A stretch of DNA of 64,000 nt from Schizochytrium sp. CCTCC M209059. Taxonomy: Eukaryota > Sar > Bigyra > Thraustochytrida > Thraustochytriidae. The stretch spans positions 124,404-188,403 of the forward strand of contig KN805423.1 in the NCBI GenBank assembly GCA_000818945.1, read 5' to 3'. The notes below the pieces were generated by a model. That model did no database searches. It was given only the letters and a program-made list of their open reading frames with translations, and had not been told where the DNA came from. The translations under genes were made by a program, and so were the position numbers. Shown here in pieces: positions 38,622 to 50,580 of the stretch. Numbering within the stretch: the stretch's first letter is position 1; every line of letters starts with the position of its first letter.

Positions 38622-39969
38622 ACCGACCGACAGACCGACCGAGCGCGCGACGCTCGGCGTCTCGCTCGGCGCGGGCGGGTTTCGAATTTGCTGTGTTTGC
38701 TTTCTCTGTTTCCTTCTTGCCTGCTTTCCTCGCGGCGGTGCCTGCCTTCAAGCAAGGTGCGTGTTTGTTGCTGCTGTTGCTTCCCTCGCCTTCTTTCTTT
38801 GCTTCATTCCTGCCTTCCTCCGAGCCGCCTGCGAGTCCCTCCTTTTCACCCCGGGCGCCGGCTGTTTCTTCTGCAGCTAGGCTGGCAGCTTTCGAAGGGA
38901 AGGGGAAGGCAGGGCAAGTTCCTGCGCCGAGGCGTGTGCGGAAATGATCAAGAGCTCGCTCGCGGACGCTGCCGCGGCTGCGCTGCTTCTCGACGTCGGC
39001 GCTCGCCTCGCGGCCTCGACGCCGGTCGCCCCGCGCAGCCTGAGCAAGGGCCGCGGCGAGGACTCGGCTTGGCCTGGCTCGGCTTGGCCTCAGGCGCTCG
39101 CTCACTCTTCTGCATGCCGGCACAGCTAGCGTAGCTCGCTCGCTAGCTCGCGCTCAGCCCATCGCCTCGCAGCTCCCGCTACGAGTCGTGCGAGACGAGC
39201 AGAGCGCGCAGCCAGCTGCAGCAGCCCAGCCGCGAGAGCAGCCGCCGCGAGAGCAGCCGCCGCGAGAGCAGCGGCAGCAGCAGCAGCAGCAGCAGCGCCT
39301 GCCTGGGCAGGCCTGGGACGCGCGGCCTCGCGTGCGGCGAAGTGGGCGCCCGAAGTGCGCGGCGGCGCACAGTGCGCCGCGTCCTGCCTGCGCCGGGCGC
39401 GGCCGCGACGAAGAGTGTCGGAGAGGGAGGAAGGAAGAAGGTGGTCGCGCGCACTGCACGCCGCGGCGCCGGGGGCGGAAAGCGGAGGAGGGGGAGAGCA
39501 GCGCGGAGAGAGAAAGCGGTCGCGAGGATCGGAGCGGGAGGAAGACACAGGGGGGGCCTTGTCTCGTCTCGTCTGCGGTCTCGTCTGGTCTGGTCCGTCT
39601 CGTGTCACCTCACCTCACCTCGTCTCGTCTGGTCTCGTCTCGTCTTGTCTCATCTCATCTTGTGCTGCTGTCTCGTGCCGTGTCGTCTCATCTTGTGCTG
39701 CTGTCTCGTGCCGTGTCGTCTCGCGTCGCGTCGTGTCGTGCCGCTGCCCCAAGAGCAAGGGCATAAAGCATGCGCCTTTCGCGGCCGCTGTCGCCACCGC
39801 GAGGCCGGTCCCGGCGGCTTCTTTCGCGGCTCGTGCGAGCGAGCGGTGCAGGCGAGCGAGCGGCCGCGATTGATTCGTCTGCCGGTGGTCGTCCTCTTCT
39901 TCCGGGCTGCGCTGCGAGCGGCAGGGCGCGCACGGCTGCGGCGGCGCGGAGAGAGAGATCGCGGGCGCC
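38476..39969. other. Divergent intergenic region, repeat-rich
   Basis: Lies between the starts of PP2C (leftward) and the secreted orphan (rightward). It holds CGTG, CTCG, CTGC and GACC tetranucleotide runs near 38520-38645, a CAG run near 39270-39295 and a TCGTC-rich zone with a repeated 30-bp unit at about 39655-39725. Long frames here come from these repeats. Confidence 0.55.
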
Positions 39970-41082
39970 ATGGTGCGGCTGCGCGCGGCCATGATCATGG
40001 CGGCGAGCGTGGCGACGCTGGCGAGGCCGGCGGCGGCGCGGGCCGTGCAGGACGTGCGCGCGGAGCAGGAGTGGGCGCTGCCGGTGCTGGCGGTGCTCGC
40101 GCCGCCCGGGACGCGGGTCGTCGTGGACGGCGAGCCCGAAGAGAGCCACCGCGACGGGGACGAGGCGGTCGACGCGCAGATACTGCGTGCCCAGAGCCTC
40201 GGGGTCACTGCCGTACGCGTCGATAGAGGCAGGGAAAGCCTCAGACTGCGACTCGAGCGCAGCCGAGACGGCACGGTTCTCGAGACCGCTACGGTCCGCG
40301 TCCATGCGCTCGCAAGAGGGGAAACGGGATCAGACAAAGCACGCAACGCCGAGGAGGAAGAAAAAGACCTTCTTTTTGACGTCAAGGTGGATCCGGAGCA
40401 AATGTGGCCCAGCGTTCCAGTCACAATCTCGTGCGTGCACGCGCTCTGCGAGGCGGTGGACGCCCGACTCCTCGCGGTGAGCGTCCTTGTTGACGGAGCT
40501 GCTGCCGGCCTTGTCACATGGGATCAGCAGCATATCTCGTTGCGAGCCGCAGGCGTCAGAGTCGTGCACTTGCGAAATGTCGGCGTTGGCCCCCACGAGG
40601 TTCGGCTCGAGATCGTCGATCGAGAGCATCCTAGCGTCCAGGTGTGGCCAGCGGCGCCTACCATGACATTTACATTTGTGAGTTTGCCTCGCGCCGCGCA
40701 ACGCCCACCTCCGATGGAGCTCGAGTCCCCGCGCGAGGGCGAAACGGCCTTCATTGGGGGGAATGCCAAAGGAATTGCAGTGGAGGTTGCGCGCAATAGC
40801 ATCCCACCTTCTGGTCTTGTCCTTGTGGTGATGAAGCACCTTGGTCCTCAAGACCAAAAGCTTGCAGATCGCCGTGGTGTCTTGCCCTTGGATTCCCATG
40901 GCCGCCTCACTCTTGATGTCTCGGGGATCCTCGAGTCCTCGACTTGGCGTCTCGCCGTGCAGCCTGTCGATGGCCACGGGCAAGTGTACGTCGACGCGCC
41001 CTCAGCTCATGTTCACTTTACCCTCGCAGTTGAAGCAGGTGGTGACGCTCTTGCAGCATCTCCATCAAAGCTGCTGCTGCAG

Positions 41083-41115
<33 letters not shown>

Positions 41116-41514
41116 AATGGAATTCCGTTCTCCCTCTTTGGACCTGGCGTTCAATTCGAGAACCGTCCGCCCGTCAAGCCGCATTCCCGTGTCGACAGAG
41201 CACCACCCGTCAAGCCTGTTCGTACGGACGCCGTAGACACCGTTGCGCAGGATCACCGGATTCGCTGTCGCGTGCGCGTTGCCACGTCTGGAACATCAGG
41301 TTTGCAAAAACTAGCCCTGGGGTTTTCAGAAGCGGCTTTGGTTGCTGACCTTGTCGCTGATGCTCGCCTTGGACTTGACCCTTCGGCTGTTGCAGCGGCG
41401 CTTGTCCAAGACGCAGAAGGATTCACAATTGGTCATGATGAAAGCTTGCGTGATTTTTGTAAGATTGACATTCTCATCGTGACTGTCGCAAACAACGAGA
41501 AAACAGAGCTGTGA
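39970..41514 (+). CDS. Orphan secreted or ER-lumen protein with poly-Gln
   Basis: A 514-residue frame from the ATG at 39970. The first 25 residues look like a cleavable signal peptide (AMIMAASVATLARPAAARA). The body is beta-rich by pattern, with repeated blocks that each run V-x-V-x-V then a loop (ETATVRVHALAR, LLAVSVLVDGAAAG, TMTFTFVSL, VHFTLAVEAG), suggesting tandem immunoglobulin-like or fibronectin-like folds at about 60-350. A Gln run of thirteen follows near 370. The last 85 residues form a separate helical module (LALGFSEAALVADLVADARLG). I cannot name a family. It is convergent with CDK7. Confidence 0.65.
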
Positions 41515-41935
41515 TGATACGAAAGGCATTCGATTCGACTGCAAGTTGTCAAATCTTTCTCTGCGCAAAGGGAGGCGGAGTATATTCAAGAATCACACGG
41601 AAAGCTTTTGTGCAATGAAAAGAGAACCTTATCCTGCACGACGCGAACGCAGCCCAGTATTTATTTATGTATGGTAGAATAAAACAAAACGATTGGAGCA
41701 AGTGAGACTTTAGTTTTGGTGCAAGTTGTTCAGCCTCATATAGACAACCGCTGCTTTTCGCCACCTGCATCACAAGTAAGATTGAAAAATGAATTCAGAC
41801 ACAAGTTGTTCAGCCTCATATAGACAACCGCTGTTTTTCGCCGCCTGCACCACGTTCTTTTTTCTCCTTCTCTACATCTCTATATCAACTCTAGGCCTAC
41901 ATCATTTTCGTGGTTTTTGTTTGTTTGTTACTTGC
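41515..41935. other. Convergent intergenic region with a direct repeat
   Basis: Holds the 3' ends of the secreted orphan and CDK7, a 50-bp direct repeat, and a TAGGCCTA palindrome at 41892, 37 bp beyond the CDK7 stop. Confidence 0.6.
41722..41853. repeat. Direct repeat, two copies of about 50 bp, 80 bp apart
   Basis: Copy 1 is 41722-41773 and copy 2 is 41802-41853. Both begin caagttgttcagcctcatat and differ at only a few positions. Confidence 0.9.
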
Positions 41936-43173
41936 TTATTTCATCAGGGCATCAAATGGAAGCTCTTCTGGTGGGGTCGCGGGATGATTGCTCGTCGTAA
42001 AGAACGTGTGCTCAAGCGCCTGGTCGGCCGTGAGACGATTCACCGGGTTGATCTCCATGAGCCCCTTGAGAAGATCGACCGCTTCAGGTGAATACGCCTT
42101 GAAAATATCGCGCAAATTAACGGGCGCGCGATCCGTGAATTTGACAAAGTGCTTGAGCGCAGTCATGCGAGGCCACTCCTTTTCTGTAGGTGTTCCAAAC
42201 ATCCAGAAAATTTTGGCCAACTGATCCTCATCACTGTTTCCTGGCAAAAAAATCTTGCGCATCATAAGCTCTGCCATGATGCAGCCAATTGACCACGTAT
42301 CCACGCCAACACCATACTCCTTGGCCCCAAACAAAAGCTCCGGAGCTCGATAAGGTCTATTGATTTGATTCAGACATCACACGGCCACGGTCACGGCAGG
42401 GTCAGTTTCATGGCTTGTTCGACCGTCAATGAAATTCGAGAACGCAGCACGGCAGCGCGGACTTACAGTGTGACGACCTTGTATGTGATTCGAGTTTCTT
42501 CTTCTCCAAAAACACGCGCGAGACCGAAATCAGCGAGTTTAAGTCGTCGATCATCGCCAATCAAAAGGTTGTCTGGCTTGAGATCCTGTGGTTGCGCGTG
42601 TCAGCATTCTTGCCGTCGTTGTTACGAAAAAGACCATTGTGCATGTGCGAGTGGCTCACGTACCCGATGCAGGACCCAAAATTCGTGCATGACCTTGGTG
42701 CCCACCAACATCATCTTCATGTAGCTTTTAATATGCTCTTCCGTGAGCAGGACAGCCTTGTTGTCAATCACTTTTTTCAGGTCAAAGGGACAAAGCTCCA
42801 TGACCATATTGATGCTTCCTGGCAACGCGAAAACATCGAGAACCTGCACTTTTGCGCAACAACGTGCTCGCGTACATGTGAGTCAGCGAACCTTAAAGCA
42901 GCCTCACCAACAGAAACGGGCAAAGTAGGGAGCAAGAAAAGCTTTGCAATGAAGGAAACGTACGCGGACAATGTTCTCGTGCTGCAGCTCGCGAAGGAGC
43001 TTGACCTCACGCAAAGCCGTCCAGTCGACGCCTACCCGACGCGACTTGCGCAGCACATGCTTGATGGCCACTTTGACGCCGTCCTCGGCGCGGTGCGCTA
43101 GGTACACCGCCGCAAAGGCGCCGCGCCCAACCTCGCGGTCCAGCTGATACCTGGCGTGGCCCTCGAGACTCAT
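41936..43173 (-). CDS. CDK7: Cyclin-dependent kinase 7 (CAK/TFIIH kinase), four exons
   Basis: Exons are 43173-42964, 42843-42664, 42585-42467 and 42356-41936. All introns (120, 78 and 110 nt) are GT-AG, and the joined frame is 309 residues. Features: Gly loop GRGAFAAVYLAH, VAIKHV, the C-helix block DWTALREVKLLREL (NRTALRE in human CDK7), HRDLKPDNLL, DFGLARVFG, the T-loop threonine in RITYKVVT, then YRAPELLFGAKEYGVGVDTW and FLPGNSDEDQLAKIFWMFG. FGTPTEKEWPRM and the region APVNLRDIF to NPVNRLTADQAL match CDK7 and Kin28 better than other CDKs. CDK7 phosphorylates the RNA polymerase II tail within TFIIH and activates other CDKs. The usual TLWYRAPE or TRWYRAPE reads TLPYRAPE, across the exon 3/4 join. 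It diverges from MTHFR, 428 bp away. Confidence 0.93.
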
Positions 43174-43601
43174 GGCGAGCACGCAACTCTTTGCGCGCGG
43201 AAGAGGAGCACGCGGGTCGCAGACTGCGCTCGACGCGGACCTCCTGCTCGGTGTCCGGCGACGCAGGGCTCCCCGCCGCCGTCCGGCCGACCCGATCGCC
43301 CTGCCTCCGGGTCGTCTTGGGAAGGGAAAGCAAAGCGGGTCTGCCTGCTGCTCCTGCTTGTGCCCTGCTAACTTATCTTTGTCTTTGGGCACTCGCTCGG
43401 GCGCCAGAGCCCCAAGGTCCGTCCCGTCTGCACGTCGTCGCGCGACGAGCAGCGGCGCGTGGAAGAGGGGGCACAGCGCAACGCAGAGACCGTCTCCGCT
43501 CCCGGCAGCGCAGACCTACTGACGGCGCACGTCATCGAGGCGTAGCAAGGAGAAAGAAGTCCTGCCGGCGGCGACGGATACGCCTCCCTCCACTGGCCGC
43601 C
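43174..43601. promoter_or_regulatory. Shared divergent promoter region, CDK7 / MTHFR
   Basis: A 428-bp interval separates the two start codons, so both promoters must fit here. It is GC-rich. No TATA or other core element can be assigned reliably. Confidence 0.5.
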
Positions 43602-45863
43602 ATGGTCAAGATCGTGCAGCTCCTCGCCGAGAAGGCCAAGGCTGGGGAGACATGCATCTCCTTTGAATTCTTCTCCGCAAAGGTACGTGGAGACGCTCGA
43701 GATGTTGTCTTGAATGGGCCAAAACAACCCAAAGATGCGATGCTCGCGAGGGTGCGCAGGGGTACGGCGCCGTGCTAACCAAAAATGGAACCGCTCGCCA
43801 CCACCACACAGACAACCGAGGACGCAGACAAGGTGATCCAGCGCATTGCCGAGATGGGCGAGGCCCTTCAGCCGACCTTTGTCTCGCTGACATGGCGTTC
43901 TGCGTACAAAGACGAGGATGTCTGGCTCAAAATTGGGTCCATTGTGCAGAAACAGCTCGGCATCGCTGTGCTCTTGCACTTGACCTGCCACCTCCCTCGT
44001 GAAGACCTTGTCCGGGTGCTACGAAAAGCGCGAGAGGCAGGCATTCGGAATGTTCTGGCACTGCGCGGGGACGCGCCGCACGCCACGGCCGGGGCAGCGA
44101 ACGCCAGCGCCGGACCGCAACAACCCGGTTGGCGTGCCGTCAAGAACGGCTTCCGAAATGCCATCGAACTCGTGCATCTTATTCGTGCAGAGCACGGCGA
44201 CTATTTCTGTGTAGGCGTGGCAGGGTACCCAGAAGTGCACACAAGCAGCTGGAACTCGCCGGTCCTGCCCCCAAGCGCCCAGGCGCGCGAACAGGACCTC
44301 ATTCGTCTCAAAGACAAGGTGGACGCTGGCGCAGACTTTGTGATTACACAATTCTTTTACGAGGTTGGTGTCTTTTTCAAGTTCCGGGAACGCTGCCAAG
44401 ACCTCGGCATCAACGTGCCCATTATTCCTGGGTATGCACCCATCCAAAACTATTCCTCGTTCCAGCGTTTCAAGTCTTGGGTACGACCGCAGGTGCCCGC
44501 ACAGATTGAAACCAAGCTCAACGAAATCAAGGACGATGATGAGCGCGTCCAAGCGTACGGCGTAGAGGTAGGCGTGGAGCAGATTCGCGCGTTGCTGCGG
44601 CGTGACGTCCATGCCGTGCATTTCTTCACTCTCAACCTGGCAAGTGCCGTAACGAGCATTTTGCAGCGACTCCGATTGCGAGACACTTCGCTCACACAAC
44701 CTCGCCAGCTTCCTTGGCGCGGTCTTGTCCGCGAGCAAGAGGAAGTGCGGCCCATCTTTTGGGCCCACAGACACTCGAGCTATTTGTCGCGAACGTCGGC
44801 ATGGTCTGAGTTCCCGAACGGACGCTGGGGCGATGCACGGAGCGCAGCTACCTTTGAGCTTGGCGATTACTACCTAGCTAGCAAGGAGCGGTCCAACATT
44901 GATCTACGCGAGCTCTGGGGTGTCCCAACATCGCCCGCTGATGTGGCCGCCGTTTTTGTCAGATATATGCGCGGCGAGATTGCTCAGTTGCCGTGGTGCG
45001 ATCAGCAACTCGCGGCCGAAACCGAAACGATATCCGAGGAGCTCTGCTGGATTAATCGGAATGGCTTTCTCACCATCAACAGTCAGCCAAAAGTCAACGG
45101 GGTGTCCTCCAGCAGCGCAAGGTATGGCTGGGGCGGGGACGGTGGCGTGTGTTTTCAAAAGGCATACGTAGAGTTCTTTTGCTCTCCCGAAATGTGGTTC
45201 AAGCTTCGAAGCTGTATTGATGCGCTGCCGCCAGGTCGACTCTCGTATCATGCCGTCAATGTTGCCGGCGATGAGTTCCTGGACTCTGACGTGCGGCACC
45301 GCGAGGAAAAGGATCATGAGGGGACAGACGTCGCTGCGCACTCCGGCACCAGTCCAGTGCTGGCTTCTGACGTCCCGGCGCGACGGAAAGTGTCTTTTGC
45401 CGACGAGCTTGTCGAGGCCAAAGCAGCTCGTCCCGGCCGTGTCAATGCAGTCACCTGGGGTGTCTTTCCAGGGCGCGAGATCATTCAGCCTACCGTCGTG
45501 GACACGGAGAGCTTTCGTGTCTGGAAGGCTGAGGCGTTCGAGCTCTGGCTGTCGCAGTGGGCAGCCACGTACGAAGAGTCGGCAGAGGGAGGTGGCATGG
45601 CATCTGATCGCGATGCGCAGGCCGTTCGCGTCCTCCGTTCCATTCATGATACTTGGTTTCTAGTCAATATTGTGGACAATGATTACGTCAACGAGGAGAG
45701 CAACATTTTCGAGGTGTTTAAGACGGTTATTCTTGACGAGATGTCTGCAAAGGAGCTCCGTAGTCGCGTCGACTCGCTCGAGCGCGAGAACGCTCACCTT
45801 TACCGCGAGCTTCTTCGGGCGCGCTCTCAAGTTGACGCTTTGTCCAAGTCGCCCGAGGAGTGA
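43602..45863 (+). CDS. MTHFR: Methylenetetrahydrofolate reductase, two exons
   Basis: Exon 1 is 43602-43682 (ATG in gccATGg context) and exon 2 is 43812-45863. The intron of 129 nt has a GTACGT donor and ACACAG acceptor in phase 0; the product is 710 residues. Exon 1 supplies the strand SFEFFSAK, like SFEFFPPR of other MTHFRs. The catalytic barrel covers about 1-320 (PTFVSLTWRS, LHLTCHLPREDL, GIRNVLALRGDAPH, GVAGYPEVH, GADFVITQFFYE, PIIPGYAPIQNYS). The eukaryote-specific C-terminal region, about 350-660, binds S-adenosylmethionine in homologues (TWGVFPGREIIQPTVVD, DTWFLVNIVDND). The enzyme reduces methylene-THF to methyl-THF for methionine synthesis. About 45 further residues follow the usual end and form a leucine-zipper-like helix (VDSLERENAHLYRELLRA). 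Confidence 0.95.
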
Positions 45864-46651
45864 ATGCCCTTGCATGTGGTTTCTTTGCGAGTAGGCTTAT
45901 GCAGTGCGAAGTGCGAGGCTTAAATTCCAAGCTGAAAAGGGCCAACAAGGCAAAAGTAAAAGAGAGGGGGGTCATCTCAATAGCAAGAGACGTGCATGCC
46001 TCGATTTAGTTAGAGCTCGGTGGTGGCAGATTTAAAACTAAACAAAAGATAGTTCTGAAGGCAAATAGAAAGTGTTCATATACTGCGAGCTTGGTCGGGC
46101 GCTTTTCTCCAAAGTTGCCGTGCTTTCCAAGCCACTCGATGACGCGAGAGGCGTCTATTTTTTATTTTGTTTTTTTCTGTATAGAGAGAGCGACATTCAT
46201 TTTTAGGGGATTGAAAAAACATTGTAAGAAAGGCCAAGGAAAGGAAACGGCTGCGTAGGTAAACTTGGTTGGCGTCGCGACCAGCCTTAATTAATGCAGA
46301 CCGTGAGAAAGATTGATTTATTTTGTAACAATATGGGAAAGGCATTGTAAGAAAGGCCAAGGAAAGGAAACGGCTACGTACGCAAACTTTGCTGGCGTCG
46401 CGACCAGCCTTAATATATGCAGACCGTGAGAAAGATTGAATTATTCTGTAACAATACGGAGAAGGCATTGTAAGAAAGACCAAGGAAAGGAAATGGCTAC
46501 GTACGCAAATTTTGCTGGCGTCGCGACCAGTCTTAATATATGCAGACCGTAAGAAAGATTGATTTATTTTGTAACAATACGGGGCTGCCTTTGAGAGCGT
46601 CTCATGCGCGCATCTCTCGCTATAAATGATGAGTATGTTAGTACAAGTTCT
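45864..46651. other. Convergent intergenic region carrying a 123-bp tandem repeat
   Basis: AT-richer than its surroundings. It holds the 3' ends of MTHFR and the next gene, and three tandem repeats described separately. Confidence 0.6.
46220..46583. repeat. Three tandem copies of a 123-bp unit
   Basis: Units start at 46220, 46343 and 46466, each with cattgtaagaaag. They share the phrases ggcgtcgcgaccag and tgcagaccgt and differ by a few substitutions per unit. Confidence 0.92.
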
Positions 46652-47941
46652 TCACATTTCGCTTGCACGCCTATCGCCAAGCTTGGGCAAGAATCTTGAT
46701 CGAAGATTTGCTCTGTGAATCCGGGACGAACTCGAGCGTCCCGAAATGGCAAAGAGATCGTCTTGCTCGATTCCACTGTGTCCTGACGCACTTTGCCCTT
46801 CATTGCACTGTCCGCCAAGAGCATCGTAAGGGTTGTCGTGGTTTCTTGTCTCGCAAAAGTTTGACGAAGTGGTTCGCGCCGCGCGCGCAATTCTTGCTTC
46901 GCTGGCCTCCCTGGTCAGCTCGTTCCGAATTTCCTGCGCGGCAGCGCGTCGACGATGCCTTGCGGCCAATGCCTGGGACACTTCATCAACGGCATAATTG
47001 CTGCGTTTCGTCTCATCCTTTGATGTTTGCCTCTCGTTTGTATCAACATTGGCGGTCCCAGTATCGTGTTCAGCCTCGTCGTGCTCGTCGCTGCTGTCCA
47101 GACTTACGAATCGCTGGATGCGTCGACGTTTCGAGCCCGATGCACGAGGTCTCGAGCGAATCGGGAGAGGTTGAGCTCGCTGCAAAGGCGGAGGTGCACG
47201 ACGCACGCAGTGGCGCTCGTGCAGCAGCCTAGGAGGACTGCAATCTCTGGCTATTGCATCGCTAACGCCATTCATGACATTGTTGTTTTCGCTGCCGCGT
47301 CGAAAACTGTGCGATGAGGCATTGGGTGTGAGGGGTGGTGTGAACGATTGCACTCCGTCGCTGTTTGGATGCAGAGAGCCATCCGAAATGCATGGTGGGG
47401 GAAGTGCAACGTGGTCGGTATCTTCGCATGCAGTTGCAATATTCTCGCTGGACAAGGTGTTTGTAGAGCTACTCGACGTTGCAATATTCTCGCTGGGAGA
47501 TTGGGGTGTCTGCGATGCGCAAGGATAGCGCAAAGCTTGCTCGTTCTGCACCGTGCGCACACGAGGCGCGGTCGTGTATGGAGTGGAAAAGTACGCGTCT
47601 GCAGAGCGCAGCACGCGCACGCGTGGAGCTCCTTGTGACGCTACAAGTGGCTCTGCTGCTCTCTTATCTGCGCATCGTTGTTGCGTTTGCTGCGTTTGCT
47701 GCGTTTGGATAGAGTAGTAGTCTCGTGTAGATTTTTGTTGGCAGCTCTCCGGGGATGGACTACGGAAAAGTGCGTCACAGTTGCGCATCCGGGCCTGAGC
47801 GCGCCACGTTTCGAGCGCTTTCGCCACTTCATTCCCCTGGCGCATCATTGGGCGTGACCGCGTGGCTGGCCAGGAACCCACCCGGTCGACCAAATGTTCT
47901 GTAGCAGTTTTCAAGGGTCGTGTAGAGACCCCTTGTTTCAT
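46652..47941 (-). CDS. Orphan low-complexity protein, probably nuclear
   Basis: A 429-residue frame from the ATG at 47941. The N-terminus is a short helix (NEVAKALETWRAQARMRN). The rest is rich in Ser, Arg, Thr and Gln, with a TQQTQQTQQ run, two copies of SENIAT at about 150 and 168, and a basic patch GSKRRRIQRF followed by an acidic serine block (SLDSSDEHDEAEHD), which could act as a nuclear signal and phosphorylation site. A helix rich in Arg, Ala and Glu near 335-380 follows. No domain recognised. The single long frame and regular codon use favour a real gene, but it might be a fragment. Confidence 0.55.
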   Translation of the reverse strand: MKQGVSTRPLKTATEHLVDRVGSWPATRSRPMMRQGNEVAKALETWRAQARMRNCDALFRSPSPESCQQKSTRDYYSIQTQQTQQTQQRCADKRAAEPLVASQGAPRVRVLRSADAYFSTPYTTAPRVRTVQNEQALRYPCASQTPQSPSENIATSSSSTNTLSSENIATACEDTDHVALPPPCISDGSLHPNSDGVQSFTPPLTPNASSHSFRRGSENNNVMNGVSDAIARDCSPPRLLHERHCVRRAPPPLQRAQPLPIRSRPRASGSKRRRIQRFVSLDSSDEHDEAEHDTGTANVDTNERQTSKDETKRSNYAVDEVSQALAARHRRRAAAQEIRNELTREASEARIARAARTTSSNFCETRNHDNPYDALGGQCNEGQSASGHSGIEQDDLFAISGRSSSSRIHRANLRSRFLPKLGDRRASEM

Positions 47942-48730
47942 GAGCAAGCAAGCGCCCGAGCGACCTCCTTGCTGTCAGGTCAGCACGCAAGGCAAAGAAC
48001 CTTTCGTGCTTTAAGCGAGCCAAGCTTCCTTCCGATGGTACGTTGCGCGCTTGCGAGACGGCTAGCTTTCTTCACGACAATGATTGCTCTCGAGGATTTT
48101 TCCCGTTGGCGCGTCGCTCACTACAAAGAGTCTTGCTTGAATCAACGCTCGCGTTTCCGTGGCGAGAGCTAGACTTCTCTGGCGAGACGCGGCCGTGGCG
48201 CTCAGCGGCGTCGCCCGTACGCCCACCCGCCTGCTCTGCGCGCCCGCCGCGGCCTCTCTCTCGTCTGCTCGCTCGAGCGCACGCGGCTTTGTCGCTCGGG
48301 TCCTTGCTCGTTATAGCGTGTTACTAGAAGAGGCGGGGGACGCGCGTCCCACGCTGGGTCACGCTCGCTCCTGCCGGGCCTCGACCGCGGCGACCTCGGA
48401 CTGCAGGCGCAGGGCGCGGGGCGCGGGGCGCGGGGCGCGGGGCGCGGGCGCGAGCAGGTCCGCGTCTGGCCGGCGTGCGGTCAGGCGGGGTCCAGGTCGC
48501 GCGCGGAAACTGACTGATACTGGATGGCCTCTTTTTCTCTCTCGTTTCCAGGCAGGCAGGCGCACTGCGACGCGCGCCTCCAGGTCTCCTCCCTCCTCGC
48601 CGAGCTCCGGGCGCGGGCGGAGGCTCTGCTGCCGTGCCTCGGTCGGCTCCGCCGTGCTCTGCCCGGGCCCGCCGCGCGTCCTCGCGCTCGCGCGCGGCAC
48701 GGCGCCGGTGGGTTGGTTCTCAGCGGCTTT

Positions 48731-49391
<661 letters not shown>

Positions 49392-49688
49392 ACAAGCAAG
49401 CAAGCAAACAAACAAGCAAGCAAACAAACAAGCAAACAAACACATTGACAAACAAACAAACAATCAATCAAACAAACAAACAAACAATCGAGCGCGCGGG
49501 AGCAGAGCCTGGACCAAGGCGATGGGGCGGCCGTTGGGCCGGGCGTTGCGATTCGGACTTGTTGTGGCCGCGGCTCTCTCTCTCTCCCTCTCTCTCTCGC
49601 GTGTTCGGACTCGTGCGCGAAGAGAGGCGAAGAGCGGCGCAGGCGCGGCAGGCGCTCCGCCGCCGCGGCCACCGTGACCGCTGCCCTG

Positions 49689-49689
49689 C

Positions 49690-49724
<35 letters not shown>

Positions 49725-49735
49725 CTTGTTGTTGC
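49689..49735. repeat. (GTT)n trinucleotide microsatellite
   Basis: About fifteen GTT triplets with one interruption. Confidence 0.85.
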
Positions 49736-50580
49736 AGGATCCTGCCGGTGAGACCTCCTGTGCTTGCTGCTGCTGGCGGCGGGGAGCGGCGGGACGAAAG
49801 AGCACGCAGTCTGTGCGTTGGGGTTGCAACCGCCACGCCGAGGCTGGCCCGGCCCCATAACGCAGCTGCGGCTGAGGGACCTCGAGCGCTGGTCGCTGTG
49901 TGGGCAGGAAGGCGAACGAGCAGCGGCGCGAGGAACGCCTCCGTTGTTGTTGTTCAAGTTGAAGAAGAAGAAGAAGAGCCCCGGCTCGACCGGGGCCGAG
50001 CGCTGCGGTTGCGGGGATGCTCAACCTGCCTAGGGTTTCTTGCTGCTTGGCTCTGCGGGACCGGTATCAAGACCAACAAGAAGTGCGAGCCACGAGGCGC
50101 CGTTGTCGGCGATGCCAGCAGAGGCTTCTCCCACATTGGGAAAAGAAAACAAGTTGAGCATGGGCTGGCTGCCTGTGCGCCCAGCATGACCATCGTGGTG
50201 TACGGATAAATGATTCGGATTGTTTGGCAAAGTGATTGACTACGAGGCTCGTTAAATAAAGCCGCCAGGTAACGGGAAATGGGAAAAGGAAACAACAAGC
50301 AGGTGTAGAAAGAAAGAAAAAGGATGACACCACAAAGAACAAACGATGAAAACAGCACGACGCACTGTTTCAATTGTTTACAAGACGCGAAATGACTACA
50401 CCTTCCACCAAACCCCTCAGCAACGAGACTGCGCAACGTGAAAAGGCGAATAGGTGAGGCGAGGCGGATAGAAACGAAGAAGAAAAAGATACAAAAAAAA
50501 AAAAGCAAGCGAATGAAAGAAAACGAACGACTCCAGAGGAAAAGCGAAGAACCTAGCTAACGTCGCTCGTCTCCCGTCGA

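Noticed and set aside
38476..39123. N-terminal extension of PP2C
   Set aside because: It crosses several tetranucleotide repeats and would bury the mitochondrial-type presequence inside the protein.
39342..40226. Rightward frame overlapping the start of the secreted orphan
   Set aside because: Arg/Gly/Ala-rich product derived from TCGTC repeats and from the wrong phase of a better gene.
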